DNA of 64,000 nucleotides from Herbidospora solisilvae (GTDB lineage Bacteria; Actinomycetota; Actinomycetes; Streptosporangiales; Streptosporangiaceae). How positions within the stretch are numbered: the stretch's first letter is position 1; the number at the start of each line of letters is the position of its first letter. This document shows, in pieces, positions 13,609-22,034 of this stretch. The stretch is taken from NCBI RefSeq assembly GCF_009901565.1, contig NZ_WXEW01000013.1, forward strand, positions 62,001-126,000, written 5' to 3'. The notes under the pieces were generated by a model, which searched no databases, was not told where the DNA came from, and worked only from the letters and a program-made list of their open reading frames with translations. Both the position numbers and the translations under genes were made by a program.

Positions 13609-14997
13609 TCACGAAGAAGACTTTAGCGTGTTTCCCGGGTGCTCGTGCGCACCAAGCGCGTGCCGCGCGCCCGCGAGGATCGCTCCGTACTGGATGGCGA
13701 CCAGGTGGGCGATCGGAATCGTCTGGTCGGACATCTCGTTTTCGGCGTCCACGCACCACTTTTCGTACGTCTGCGACAGGGCCCGGCAGCCGCGCCGGAT
13801 GGCGGGAGTGCCGTTGCCGATGGCCATCTCGCCTTCCAGGGCGCGCAGCAGCATGCCGCCGAAGCGGAGGCGGTAGCTGTGCACGAGGTCGCGGCAGGAG
13901 GAGACCTCGGCGGCGGTTGCGGGGCGGGCGGCGCCGGGGGCGGTCGAGCGGTTCTCGTCGGTGGCGGCGATGCTGGCGAGCATCGGGATGAAGAAGCGGG
14001 AGGCGCGGAGGAAGGGGGAGGAGCTGACCAGGTCGGCGGTGACGCCGGTGAGGGTCTCCTCCAGGATCGTGGCGGTCTCGCGCAGGTGGGCGGCCTGGGT
14101 GCGGATCAGTTCCCCGTACGCGATCTCCGTCTCCGAGGTGTCGCCGGCGGCGGGGTCGACCCAGTAGGGGAGTTCGGCGGTGAGGCAGAGGGTGCCCCAG
14201 CGGGCGGCGTAGGTGTCGGAGGCGGTGCCGGTGATGACCTCCGTCGGGTCCTGGCCGAGGGCCTCGACGTAGTCGTAGGTCTCCTCCATGCGGGGGGTGA
14301 GGAAGATCGCGGGGGCCAACTGGCCGATGGCCGGGTGTTCGGGTTCGCCGACGTGCAGGGGGAGGCCGAACAGGCCGGGGAGTTCGGTCAGGACCGTCTG
14401 GAGTTCGGGTTCGGGGCGGGACAGGTAGTAGAAGACGCCCCCGAGTTCGCCGTTGTGGAGGGTGGTCAGGAAGGCGGGGCGGGTGCGGTCGATCAGCCGC
14501 ATCAGGGCCAGGGTCTCCGGCAGGACCCGGTCGAAGTAGGAGCGTTTGTAGGTGAACGGGAAGGTCCATTCGACCTGTTCGTCCCCGGCGGGGCGGTAGA
14601 AGTGCCGGCCGTAGTGGGCCTTGGTGTACGGCCCGGCGAACCAGCCCTCGTTGAGGCGGGTGCCGTCGGGGTCGAGGCAGCCGACGATGTGCCAGCGGGC
14701 GCCGTTGCGGAGCATCGTGTCCGCGCAGAGCCGGGAGGCGAGGTGCATCACCGTCAGGCCGCCGATGGGCTCGTTGGGATGGGGGCCGGCGGCCACGACG
14801 ACGTCGCGGTCGCCCTCGCCGATGGTGAGGCACAGCAGGGGGTCGCCCAGGCGTGAGGTGCCGATCCGCTCGATCGTGGCCAGGTCGCGGTGGGCGGCGG
14901 CCAGGCCGGTCAGGTACTCGTTGACCTCGTCGACGGTGGCGAACCGGTCGTACTCGGGGACGGTGCCGAGTTCACGCGTCAGGTCTGGAGCAAGCAT
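13609..14997 (-). CDS. M14-family zinc carboxypeptidase-like protein
   Basis: A 462-residue protein. The start of the catalytic domain has GPHPNEPIGG (H and E of the HxxE zinc motif, about residue 73). A further zinc-site candidate, TTLHNGELGG, lies in the middle, and LTAELPYWVDP probably contains the catalytic Glu. M14 enzymes remove C-terminal residues or cleave peptidoglycan peptides. No signal peptide is seen, so it is probably cytoplasmic. The C-terminal 150 residues are helical and not part of the basic M14 fold. It is transcribed divergently from an amidohydrolase gene over a 67-bp AT-richer gap, so the two may be co-regulated in peptide or amide turnover. Substrate unknown. Confidence 0.8.
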   Translation of the reverse strand: MLAPDLTRELGTVPEYDRFATVDEVNEYLTGLAAAHRDLATIERIGTSRLGDPLLCLTIGEGDRDVVVAAGPHPNEPIGGLTVMHLASRLCADTMLRNGARWHIVGCLDPDGTRLNEGWFAGPYTKAHYGRHFYRPAGDEQVEWTFPFTYKRSYFDRVLPETLALMRLIDRTRPAFLTTLHNGELGGVFYYLSRPEPELQTVLTELPGLFGLPLHVGEPEHPAIGQLAPAIFLTPRMEETYDYVEALGQDPTEVITGTASDTYAARWGTLCLTAELPYWVDPAAGDTSETEIAYGELIRTQAAHLRETATILEETLTGVTADLVSSSPFLRASRFFIPMLASIAATDENRSTAPGAARPATAAEVSSCRDLVHSYRLRFGGMLLRALEGEMAIGNGTPAIRRGCRALSQTYEKWCVDAENEMSDQTIPIAHLVAIQYGAILAGARHALGAHEHPGNTLKSSS

Positions 14998-15064
14998 CCC
15001 TTAAGTTTGCACACGGACCATACCCCCTATAAAGACACAAAGTCTGACAAATAAGGTTCAGGGC

Positions 15065-16453
15065 ATGTCTCTCCTGTTCAGGAACGCCCGAGCCGGGATC
15101 GGCGGGCCGCTCACCGCCTTCGCGATCTCGGCCGGGCAGGTCGTCGCCCCCGGCGACGTCACCCCCGACGAGATCGTCGACCTCCAGGGCGCGACCGTGC
15201 TGCCCGGTCTCGTGGACGCCCACGTGCACTCCGTGCAGTGGGCGCAGAACCGCCGCCGTGCCGACCTGTCCGCGGCCACCTCCGCCGCGCACGCCGTCTC
15301 CCTGATCCTGGAGGCGGTACGACCGGGGGAGCCCACCATGGGCTTCGGCTTCCGGGACGCCTTCTGGGCCGACGAGATGCACAAGGACCTGCTGCCGGTC
15401 GAGCATCCCTTCGTCCTGGTCAGCAACGACCTCCACACGGCCTGGTTCAGCCAGGCCGCGCTCTCGCTGATCGGCCGGGGCGACCACCCCACCGGGGTGC
15501 TCCTGGAGGGCGACTGCTTCCGCGGGCTGGCCGCGCTGCCGCCGCCGCCCGCCGAGGTGGTCGACGCATGGGTGGCCGAGGCGATGACGGCCGCGGCGGC
15601 GCGGGGGGTCACGGGGGTCATCGACTTCGAGTACGCCGACAACGTGAGCGACTGGCAGCGCCGCCGGACCGACGTGCGGGTCGCCTGTTCGATCCCGCGG
15701 GACCGGCTCGACACCGCGATCGCCAACGGGCTGCGTACCGGAATGGAGATCGGCGAGTTCCTCCGGGTGGGGCCGGTGAAGATGTTCGTGGACGGGTCCC
15801 TGAACACCCGGACCGCCTACTGCGCCGACCCCTATCCCGGCACCGCCTCGCGCGGCCTGCTGGAGCTGCCGCCCGACGAACTGCTCGGCACCATGAAGGC
15901 GGCCAGCGAGAACGGGATCCATCCCGCCGTGCACGCCATCGGCGACGACGCGGTCACCATCGCCCTCGACGCCTTCCACACCCTCGGCTGCCCGGGGCGG
16001 ATCGAGCACGCGCAGCTCGTCTCCCGCGCCGACTTCCCGCGGTTCGCCCTGGAGGACCTCGTCGCGGGCGTGCAGCCCGCCCACCAGCCCGACGACCGCG
16101 AGGTCGCCGACCTCCAGTGGCCGGGACGGACCGACCGGGCCTACGCCTTCGCCGACCTGCTGGCCGCCGGGGCGACCATCGAGATCGGCTCCGACGCCCC
16201 GGTGTCGCCGCTGGACCCGTGGGACGGCATCGCCTCGGCCGTGACCCGGACCGACGACGACCGGCCGGCCTGGCATCCCGAGCAGGCGATCCCGCTCGCC
16301 ACCGCGCTGGCCGCCGCCGCCCAGGGCCGGACCGGCGTCCACGCCGGCGACCCGGCCGACCTCGTCATCGTGGGCGACCTGTGCGATCTGCGGAACCCGG
16401 AGATCCTCGGGACGATGCTCGCCGGGCGGTGGACGTACAAAAACGGGGTTTGA
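15065..16453 (+). CDS. Metal-dependent amidohydrolase (YtcJ-like)
   Basis: A 462-residue protein with a typical amidohydrolase layout: an N-terminal beta-sandwich leading to LPGLVDAHVHS (HxH metal ligands, about residue 55), VHAIGDDA and RIEHAQL (barrel histidines), IGSDAPVSPLDP (catalytic Asp) and a C-terminal sandwich ending GTMLAGRWTYKNG. It matches the YtcJ/amidohydrolase-3 group, which hydrolyses amide or imidic bonds of unknown small molecules. There is no export signal. It is divergent from the M14 peptidase gene. The stop codon is followed at once by a perfect 16-bp palindrome. Confidence 0.88.
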   Translation: MSLLFRNARAGIGGPLTAFAISAGQVVAPGDVTPDEIVDLQGATVLPGLVDAHVHSVQWAQNRRRADLSAATSAAHAVSLILEAVRPGEPTMGFGFRDAFWADEMHKDLLPVEHPFVLVSNDLHTAWFSQAALSLIGRGDHPTGVLLEGDCFRGLAALPPPPAEVVDAWVAEAMTAAAARGVTGVIDFEYADNVSDWQRRRTDVRVACSIPRDRLDTAIANGLRTGMEIGEFLRVGPVKMFVDGSLNTRTAYCADPYPGTASRGLLELPPDELLGTMKAASENGIHPAVHAIGDDAVTIALDAFHTLGCPGRIEHAQLVSRADFPRFALEDLVAGVQPAHQPDDREVADLQWPGRTDRAYAFADLLAAGATIEIGSDAPVSPLDPWDGIASAVTRTDDDRPAWHPEQAIPLATALAAAAQGRTGVHAGDPADLVIVGDLCDLRNPEILGTMLAGRWTYKNGV

Positions 16454-16469
16454 TGCCCGATATCGGGCA
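16454..16469. promoter_or_regulatory. Perfect 16-bp palindrome TGCCCGATATCGGGCA
   Basis: It begins one base after the amidohydrolase stop codon and has no T-tract on either side, so it looks more like a protein-binding site than a terminator. It lies 45 bp before the small gene that precedes glmS. Confidence 0.5.
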
Positions 16470-16513
16470 GGATTCTTGGTATTCCCGGTTCCTCCTCCGT
16501 AAGGTCCATCTCT

Positions 16514-16777
16514 GTGCCGTACGACGACCTCATCGCCCACCTCATGCGGACGACCTCGCTCGGCCCGGGTGAGGCGGCGCGGGTGGTCGCCGACGTGCTC
16601 AGCTATTTCGGCGAGACGGCCGAGGCCTTCGTCAGGCGTAGGCATGCCGAAATGCGGGCACGCGGGCTCGGCAACGACGAGATCTTCCGCCGGGTGGCCG
16701 CAGAGCTGCCCGCGCGCCGGGTCGCGGCACCGGAGCTGTCACAGCGCCAGCTCCGCCGGATCATCTACGGAGGGTGA
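16514..16777 (+). CDS. Conserved actinobacterial protein upstream of glmS
   Basis: An 87-residue GTG-start protein: MPYDDLIAHLMRTTSLGPGE, AARVVADVLSYFGETAEAFV, then RRRHAEMRARGLGNDEIFRR and a C-terminal ELSQRQLRRIIYGG. It is all helical and soluble. I recall similar short proteins in many actinomycetes, without known function. It ends 5 nt before the glmS start, so the two are cotranscribed. Confidence 0.75.
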   Translation: MPYDDLIAHLMRTTSLGPGEAARVVADVLSYFGETAEAFVRRRHAEMRARGLGNDEIFRRVAAELPARRVAAPELSQRQLRRIIYGG

Positions 16778-16782
16778 ACTCT

Positions 16783-18600
16783 ATGTGCGGAATCGTGGCC
16801 TACGTCGGGCCCAAGGACGCCGCGCCCATCTTGCTGGAGGGGCTCCAGAGGCTCGAATACCGCGGCTACGACTCCGCGGGCGTCGCCGTCGTCGCGTCGA
16901 GGGCGCTGAAGACCCGCAAGGTCAAGGGCCGCGTGGCCGACCTGGCGGCGGCGGTGCCGGCCCGCTTCAAGGGCGCGACCGGCATCGGGCACACCCGCTG
17001 GGCCACCCACGGCGTGCCGAGCGACGTGAACGCCCACCCCCACCTGTCGAGCGACGAGCGCATCGCGGTCGTCCACAACGGGATCATCGAGAACGCCGAC
17101 GCGCTGCGGCAGCGGCTGGAGGGCGAGGGCGTCAAGTTCCTCAGCGAGACCGACTCCGAGGTGCTCTCCCACCTGATCGCCCGCGCCGTCGAGGAGACCG
17201 ACACCCTTGAGGACGCGGTGCGCCGGGCGCTGAAGAGCGTCGTCGGCACCTACGGCATCGCCGTGGTCGACGCGCAGCGCCCCGGCGAGGTCGTGGTGGC
17301 CCGGCTGGGCAGCCCGATCGTGCTGGGCATCGGCGAGAAGGAGATGTTCGCCGCCTCCGACGTCGCCGCGCTGGTCCGCTACACGCGCCAGGTCGTCCAC
17401 CTGGAGGACGGCGAGCTGGCCGTGCTGAAGGCCGACGGCTTCCACACCTTCGGCGGCGACGCCCGCGAGACCGCCAAGCAGCCGCTGACGGTCGACTGGG
17501 ACACCGGCCACTACGACACCGGCGGCTACGAGCACTACCTGCTCAAGGAGATCTCCGAGCAGCCCGACACGATCGCCCGCACCCTGCGCGGCCGGCTCGA
17601 CGACCGGTTCCACGTCGCCCACCTGGGCGGCCTGAACATGGACGCCCGCGAGACCCGCTCGTTCCGCCGGGTCAAGATCATCGGCTGCGGTTCGGCCTAC
17701 TACTCGGGCCAGATCGGCGCCCAGCTCATCGAGGAGCTCGCCCGCATCCCCGCCGACGCCGAACCGGCCTCCGAGTTCCGCTACCGCAGCCCCGTCGTCG
17801 AGGCCGACACCCTGTACGTCGCCATCAGCCAGTCGGGCGAGACCTACGACACCCTGGCGGCCGTCCAGGAGCTCAAGCGCAAGGGCGGCCGCGTCCTCGG
17901 CATCGTGAACACGGTCGGCTCGGCCATCGCCCGCGAGTGCGACGGCGGCGTCTACCTGCACGCCGGCCCCGAGGTCTCGGTCGCCTCGACCAAGGCCTTC
18001 ACCTCCACGGCGGCGGCCTTCGCCCTGCTGGCCCTGCACCTGGGCCGGGTGCGGGACCTGTCGCCCGCCGACGGCCGCCGCATCTGCGAGGGCCTGCGTG
18101 CCCTGCCCGAGCAGATCAAGGAGATCCTCACCCAGGAGGAGCACATCCGCGAGCTGGCCCACAAGTACGCGACGTCGGCCGGGATGATGTTCATCGGCCG
18201 GGTCCGCGGCTACCCGGTCGCCCGTGAGGGCGCGCAGAAGCTCAAAGAGGTCTCCTACGTCCACGCCGAGGCCTACCCGGCCAGCGAGCTCAAGCACGGC
18301 CCGCTGGCCCTCATCGGCCCCGAGATGCCGACCGTGGCGATCGTGCCCGACGACGAGATGCTCGACAAGAACCTCACCACCCTGGGCGAGATCCGCGCCC
18401 GCAGCGGCCGCATCCTGATGGTCGGCCACCGCGAGACCGACCAGGCCGACGACTGCGTCATCGTGCCGAAGAACCAGAACGAGCTCGACCCGATCCTGCT
18501 GTCGATCCCGCTCCAGCTCTTCGCCTACCACGCGGCGGTGGCCCTGGGCCGCGACGTCGACCGCCCCCGCAACCTGGCCAAGAGCGTCACCGTCGAGTGA
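16783..18600 (+). CDS. glmS: Glutamine--fructose-6-phosphate aminotransferase (isomerizing)
   Basis: A 605-residue enzyme making glucosamine-6-phosphate from fructose-6-phosphate and glutamine, the entry to UDP-GlcNAc and peptidoglycan. I chose ATG 16783 because removal of Met exposes Cys2, the glutaminase nucleophile (MCGIVAYVG), and GGAGGGTGA lies upstream; the frame-initial GTG at 16774 would hide it. The N-terminal glutaminase domain includes GHTRWATHG and HNGIIEN; two SIS domains carry the sugar site (GCGSAYYSG, SQSGETYDT), and the C-terminus ends LAKSVTVE. Its last 14 nt overlap the convergent MFS gene. Confidence 0.97.
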   Translation: MCGIVAYVGPKDAAPILLEGLQRLEYRGYDSAGVAVVASRALKTRKVKGRVADLAAAVPARFKGATGIGHTRWATHGVPSDVNAHPHLSSDERIAVVHNGIIENADALRQRLEGEGVKFLSETDSEVLSHLIARAVEETDTLEDAVRRALKSVVGTYGIAVVDAQRPGEVVVARLGSPIVLGIGEKEMFAASDVAALVRYTRQVVHLEDGELAVLKADGFHTFGGDARETAKQPLTVDWDTGHYDTGGYEHYLLKEISEQPDTIARTLRGRLDDRFHVAHLGGLNMDARETRSFRRVKIIGCGSAYYSGQIGAQLIEELARIPADAEPASEFRYRSPVVEADTLYVAISQSGETYDTLAAVQELKRKGGRVLGIVNTVGSAIARECDGGVYLHAGPEVSVASTKAFTSTAAAFALLALHLGRVRDLSPADGRRICEGLRALPEQIKEILTQEEHIRELAHKYATSAGMMFIGRVRGYPVAREGAQKLKEVSYVHAEAYPASELKHGPLALIGPEMPTVAIVPDDEMLDKNLTTLGEIRARSGRILMVGHRETDQADDCVIVPKNQNELDPILLSIPLQLFAYHAAVALGRDVDRPRNLAKSVTVE

Positions 18601-19960
18601 CCGCGGTGGCCGCGTTCTCCGGCTCCGGCGTCGCCTGCCGGGGCCGGAGGACGGTCACGATCAGCAGCGACAGCAGGGAGAAGCCCGCCGCCGTCAGGAA
18701 CGTCGCCGTCAGGCCCGCCGACGCGTGGACGGTCACCAGCACCGCCAGCCCCAGCGACCCGCCCGTCTGCTGCATCGCCTGGAGCAGCCCGGAGGCCGCG
18801 CCCGCGTCGTCGCCCCGGACGCCGTTGATGATGCGCATGCTCATCACGACCAGGGCCGCCGCCGCGCCCACGCCCATGATCACCAGCGGCACGAAGACGC
18901 CCGGGAAGTAGGAGGTCGTCGCGTCGATGCGCGACAACCACACCAGGCCGACCGGGATCAGCAGCATGCCCACGAGGGCGGCGGTGTGCGGCCGGACCAC
19001 CCGCAGGATCCGGCCCGCCAGCTGCGACAGCGCCAGGATGGTCAGCGCCAGCGGGAGGAAGGCCAGGCCCGCCTGCATGGGGGAGTAGCCGAGTTCGAGC
19101 TGGACGAACTGGGTGAGGAAGAAGAACGTCCCCATCATCGCGGCCGGGAGCAGCAGCATCGCCGCGTAGCCGGCCACCCGGGAGCGCTCGGCGAACAGGC
19201 CCAGGGGCATGACCGGTTGCGCGGCTCGCCGCTCGACCTGGACGAACAGCGTCAGCAGCAACACGCCGCCGAGCAGGGACGCCAGCGCCCACCCGTCGTC
19301 CCAGCCCCGTTCGGAGGCGCGGACCAGCCCGTACACGAGGCCGGAGGAGCCCGTCGTGGCGGTCACGGCTCCGGCGAGGTCGAAGCGGCCGGGGACCCGG
19401 TCGGTCTCGCGGACGAAGACCGGGGTCAGCGCCAGGATGGCCAGGCCGATCGGGACGTTCACGAACATGACCCACCGCCACGACACCAGGTCGGTCAGTA
19501 CCCCGCCCGCGAGCAGCCCGATCGCGGCCCCCGCCGCGCCGACCGAGGTGAACACGGCGATGGCCCGGTCGCGCAGCGGGCCCTGCGGGAAGTTGCCGGT
19601 GATCAGGGCCAGGCCGGCCGGTCCGGCCAGGGCGCCCCCGACGCCCTGGAGCACCCGGGAGGCGATCATGGCCTCGGGGCCGGGGGCGAAACCGCCGAGG
19701 AGCGAGGCCAGGGTGAAGATCAGCACCCCGGCCGTCAGGGCGCGGCGGCGGCCCAGGATGTCGCCGGCCCGGCCGCCGAGCAGCAGCAGGCCGCCGAAGG
19801 CCAGCATGTAGGCGTTCATCACCCACGACAGGCCTCCGGGGCTGAAACCGAGTTCCTCCTGGATACCGGGGAGGGCGACGGTCACGATCGTGCCGTCGAG
19901 GATCAGCATGAGCTGGGCGAGGGCGATGACGAGCAGCGTGACGCGCTGGCGAGGGTTCAT
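18587..19960 (-). CDS. MFS efflux transporter, DHA2 (EmrB/QacA) family
   Basis: A 457-residue membrane protein with about 14 hydrophobic helices. The start of helix 1 reads MLILDGTIVTVALPGIQ, the D1 motif of DHA2 drug exporters; GGRAGDILGRRRALTAG is motif A and VLQGVGGALAGPAGLALI is in the motif B/C region. It should export cationic or hydrophobic drugs using the proton gradient; the substrate is unknown. It is divergent from a TetR gene across a gap holding two related palindromes, the usual repressor-efflux arrangement. Its end overlaps glmS by 14 nt. Confidence 0.92.
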   Translation of the reverse strand: MNPRQRVTLLVIALAQLMLILDGTIVTVALPGIQEELGFSPGGLSWVMNAYMLAFGGLLLLGGRAGDILGRRRALTAGVLIFTLASLLGGFAPGPEAMIASRVLQGVGGALAGPAGLALITGNFPQGPLRDRAIAVFTSVGAAGAAIGLLAGGVLTDLVSWRWVMFVNVPIGLAILALTPVFVRETDRVPGRFDLAGAVTATTGSSGLVYGLVRASERGWDDGWALASLLGGVLLLTLFVQVERRAAQPVMPLGLFAERSRVAGYAAMLLLPAAMMGTFFFLTQFVQLELGYSPMQAGLAFLPLALTILALSQLAGRILRVVRPHTAALVGMLLIPVGLVWLSRIDATTSYFPGVFVPLVIMGVGAAAALVVMSMRIINGVRGDDAGAASGLLQAMQQTGGSLGLAVLVTVHASAGLTATFLTAAGFSLLSLLIVTVLRPRQATPEPENAATAVTRR

Positions 19961-19988
19961 GGGGAGGCCCTTCAGGCGATAAAATAAT

Positions 19989-20027
19989 CGGAGGCCGACT
20001 CCGGTAAATATACGGAGGCTGCCTCCG
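19989..20027. promoter_or_regulatory. Twin palindromic operators for the TetR repressor
   Basis: CGGAGGCCGACTCCG (19989-20003) and CGGAGGCTGCCTCCG (20013-20027) are near-identical palindromes with centres 24 bp apart in an AT-rich gap between the MFS and tetR genes. They most likely bind the adjacent TetR protein and control both genes. Confidence 0.75.
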
Positions 20028-20046
20028 CTTACGCAAGGGAGTTGTC

Positions 20047-20580
20047 GTGAGGGCCGACGCGCGCCGCAACTACGAGCGCCTGCTGACCGAGGCCGGGGCG
20101 GCCTTCGGCGAGAAGGGCACCGAGGCGTCGCTCGAAGACATCGCCAAGGCCGCCGGCGTCGGCGTCGGCACGCTCTACCGCCACTTCCCGACCCGGCAGG
20201 ACCTGATCCTGGCCGTGCTCCGCGACCGCTTCGAGGCGATGGCGGCCACCGCGCGCGACCTGACCTGCGACGACCCCGGCCGTGCGCTGCGCGAGTGGCT
20301 GCTGGCCCAGCTCCACCACATCACCGCCACCCGGGGGCTCACCGCCGAGCTCGCCGTGGCGGTCAACAACCCCGAGTCGCCCCTGCACGGACAGTGCGAG
20401 GCCCTCTTCTCGGTCTCCCACGACCTGCTCGGGAGGGCGAAGGAGACCGGCGCGGTGCGGCCCGACCTCACCCAGGCCGACCTGGCGACGATCGTCCACG
20501 GCATCGCGTGGGCGTGCGAGAGCGACCCGGTCCGGCAGGAGCGCCTGCTCGACCTGTTCCTCGAAGGCGTGCTGGTGTAA
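20047..20580 (+). CDS. TetR-family transcriptional repressor
   Basis: A 177-residue protein from GTG 20047 (AGGGAG 6 nt upstream). The N-terminal helix-turn-helix is clear: GTEASLEDIAKAAGVGVGTL followed by YRHFPTRQDLI. The C-terminal ligand domain has the family's helical pattern (LTAELAVAVNNPESPLHGQC, WACESDPVRQERLLDLFL). It is divergent from the DHA2 efflux gene, with twin operators between them, so it probably represses efflux until an inducer binds. Confidence 0.92.
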   Translation: MRADARRNYERLLTEAGAAFGEKGTEASLEDIAKAAGVGVGTLYRHFPTRQDLILAVLRDRFEAMAATARDLTCDDPGRALREWLLAQLHHITATRGLTAELAVAVNNPESPLHGQCEALFSVSHDLLGRAKETGAVRPDLTQADLATIVHGIAWACESDPVRQERLLDLFLEGVLV

Positions 20581-20662
20581 GTTTCAGGCGTTTTCGCAGG
20601 TAACCGCGTTACGTTGCGAACTTTCGTAGGAGGCTTCCCCGGCCCGTCCTAGCGTCCGTGAC

Positions 20663-22000
20663 ATGAGACGCATCGCCCTCGTGGCGGCGCTGCTCGGCGG
20701 GTTCGTGCTCTTCGGCGTCACCCCCGCGCAGGCCGCACCCGTGATCTGTGAGAAGTACGGTTCCACGACCGTCCAGTCGGGCCGCTACGTTGTGATCAAC
20801 AACGTGTGGGGCGCCAGCACCTCCCAGTGCATCGACGTCAACCAGGCCGGTGGCTTCACCATCCAGTCGGCCAACCACAACAACGCCACCAACGGCGCCC
20901 CGGCCTCCTACCCGGCGATCTACGCCGGGTGCCACTACGCCAACTGCTCGACCGGCAGCAACCTGCCCATGCAGGCCAGCTCGGGCAACTTCGGCAACGT
21001 CCGGACCAGCGTCAGCATGAGCTACCCGTCGACCGGGACGTGGGACGCCGCCTACGACATCTGGTTCGACCCGACCCCGCGCACCGACGGCCAGAACACC
21101 GGCGCGGAGATCATGATCTGGCTCAACCACCGGGGCTCCGTCCAGCCGGTCGGCAGCCAGGTCGGCACCGTGAACCTGGCCGGGGGGACCTGGCAGGTCT
21201 GGTTCGGCAACATCGGCTGGAACGTCATCTCGTACGTCCGGACCTCCGCCGCCTCCTCGATCGACTTCGCCGTGAACACCTTCTACAGCGACGCGGTCAA
21301 CCGTGGCTACGCGCAGCGCTCCTGGTATCTGACCAGCGTGCAGGCCGGGTTCGAGCCGTGGGTGGGCGGCGCCGGGCTGACGCTGAACAACTTCACGTAC
21401 ACCACCAGCGGCGGCCAGAACCCCACCGACACCACCGCGCCGAGCGCGCCCTCGAACCTGACGGCGAGCGGCACGAACCTGTCGTGGAACGCCTCGTCCG
21501 ACAACGTGGGCGTCGCGGGCTACCGGATCTTCCGCCGGCAGGGCACCAGCGGGTCGTTCAGCCAGGTCGCGACCTCGACCTCGACCTCCTACGCCGCGAC
21601 GGGCCTGGCCGCCTCGACCACCTACCAGTTCTACGTGACCGCCTACGACGCGGCCGGGAACGTGTCGGGCCAGTCGAACACGGTCTCGCTGACCACGCAG
21701 GGCGGTGGCACGGGCGGCAGTTGCACCGTCAGGTTCGACCAGTGGGGTGGCGGCTACGTCGCCCAGTTCACGCTGAACGGCCCGGCGTCGAACTGGTCGC
21801 TGCCGTTCACGCTGCCCTCGGGTCACCAGATCACGTCGAGCTGGAGTTCGCAGGTCTCGGTCAGCGGGTCGAACGTGACGATCACCGGCATGGGCTACAA
21901 CGCCAGCCTGAGCTCGGGCCAGAGCACCAACTTCGGCTTCCAGGCCGCTCGGCCGGGCAGCAGCGGGGTACCGTCCATCCCCGGATGCACGCAGGTTTGA
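20663..22000 (+). CDS. Secreted GH12 endoglucanase with FnIII and CBM2
   Basis: A 445-residue exported cellulase. A signal peptide (residues 1-25, cleaved after AQA) is followed by a GH12 domain (about 26-250): CEKYGSTTVQSGRYVVINNV at its start, the AEIMIWLNHRG strand carrying the nucleophile Glu, and SSIDFAVNTFYSDAV later. A Thr/Pro linker leads to a fibronectin type III domain (about 262-345), and a Gly-rich linker to a C-terminal CBM2 (about 352-445, WGGGYVAQFTLN to GCTQV, with a Cys at each end). GH12 enzymes cleave beta-1,4-glucans. I saw no TGGGAGCGCTCCCA-type CebR/CelR site upstream. Confidence 0.95.
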   Translation: MRRIALVAALLGGFVLFGVTPAQAAPVICEKYGSTTVQSGRYVVINNVWGASTSQCIDVNQAGGFTIQSANHNNATNGAPASYPAIYAGCHYANCSTGSNLPMQASSGNFGNVRTSVSMSYPSTGTWDAAYDIWFDPTPRTDGQNTGAEIMIWLNHRGSVQPVGSQVGTVNLAGGTWQVWFGNIGWNVISYVRTSAASSIDFAVNTFYSDAVNRGYAQRSWYLTSVQAGFEPWVGGAGLTLNNFTYTTSGGQNPTDTTAPSAPSNLTASGTNLSWNASSDNVGVAGYRIFRRQGTSGSFSQVATSTSTSYAATGLAASTTYQFYVTAYDAAGNVSGQSNTVSLTTQGGGTGGSCTVRFDQWGGGYVAQFTLNGPASNWSLPFTLPSGHQITSSWSSQVSVSGSNVTITGMGYNASLSSGQSTNFGFQAARPGSSGVPSIPGCTQV

Positions 22001-22027
22001 CCTGGAGTGCACTCCAGGGTTCATGGT
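21997..22027 (+). promoter_or_regulatory. MerR-type promoter with 18-bp palindrome
   Basis: TTGACC (21997-22002) serves as -35 and CATGGT (22022-22027) as a weak -10, separated by an over-long 19-bp spacer that contains most of the perfect palindrome CCTGGAGTGCACTCCAGG (22001-22018). This geometry is diagnostic of MerR-family activation. Transcription would start near 22034, at the aldo/keto reductase ATG. Confidence 0.75.
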
Positions 22028-22034
22028 TCAGGTC

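Noticed and set aside
13639-14856. Long rightward frame antisense to the M14 carboxypeptidase gene
   Set aside because: Gly/Val/Glu-rich translation without motifs, typical of the antisense of a GC-rich gene.
16765-18531. Leftward 588-codon frame antisense to glmS
   Set aside because: The glmS frame has all family motifs; the opposite frame is Val/Gly/Asp/Arg low-complexity.
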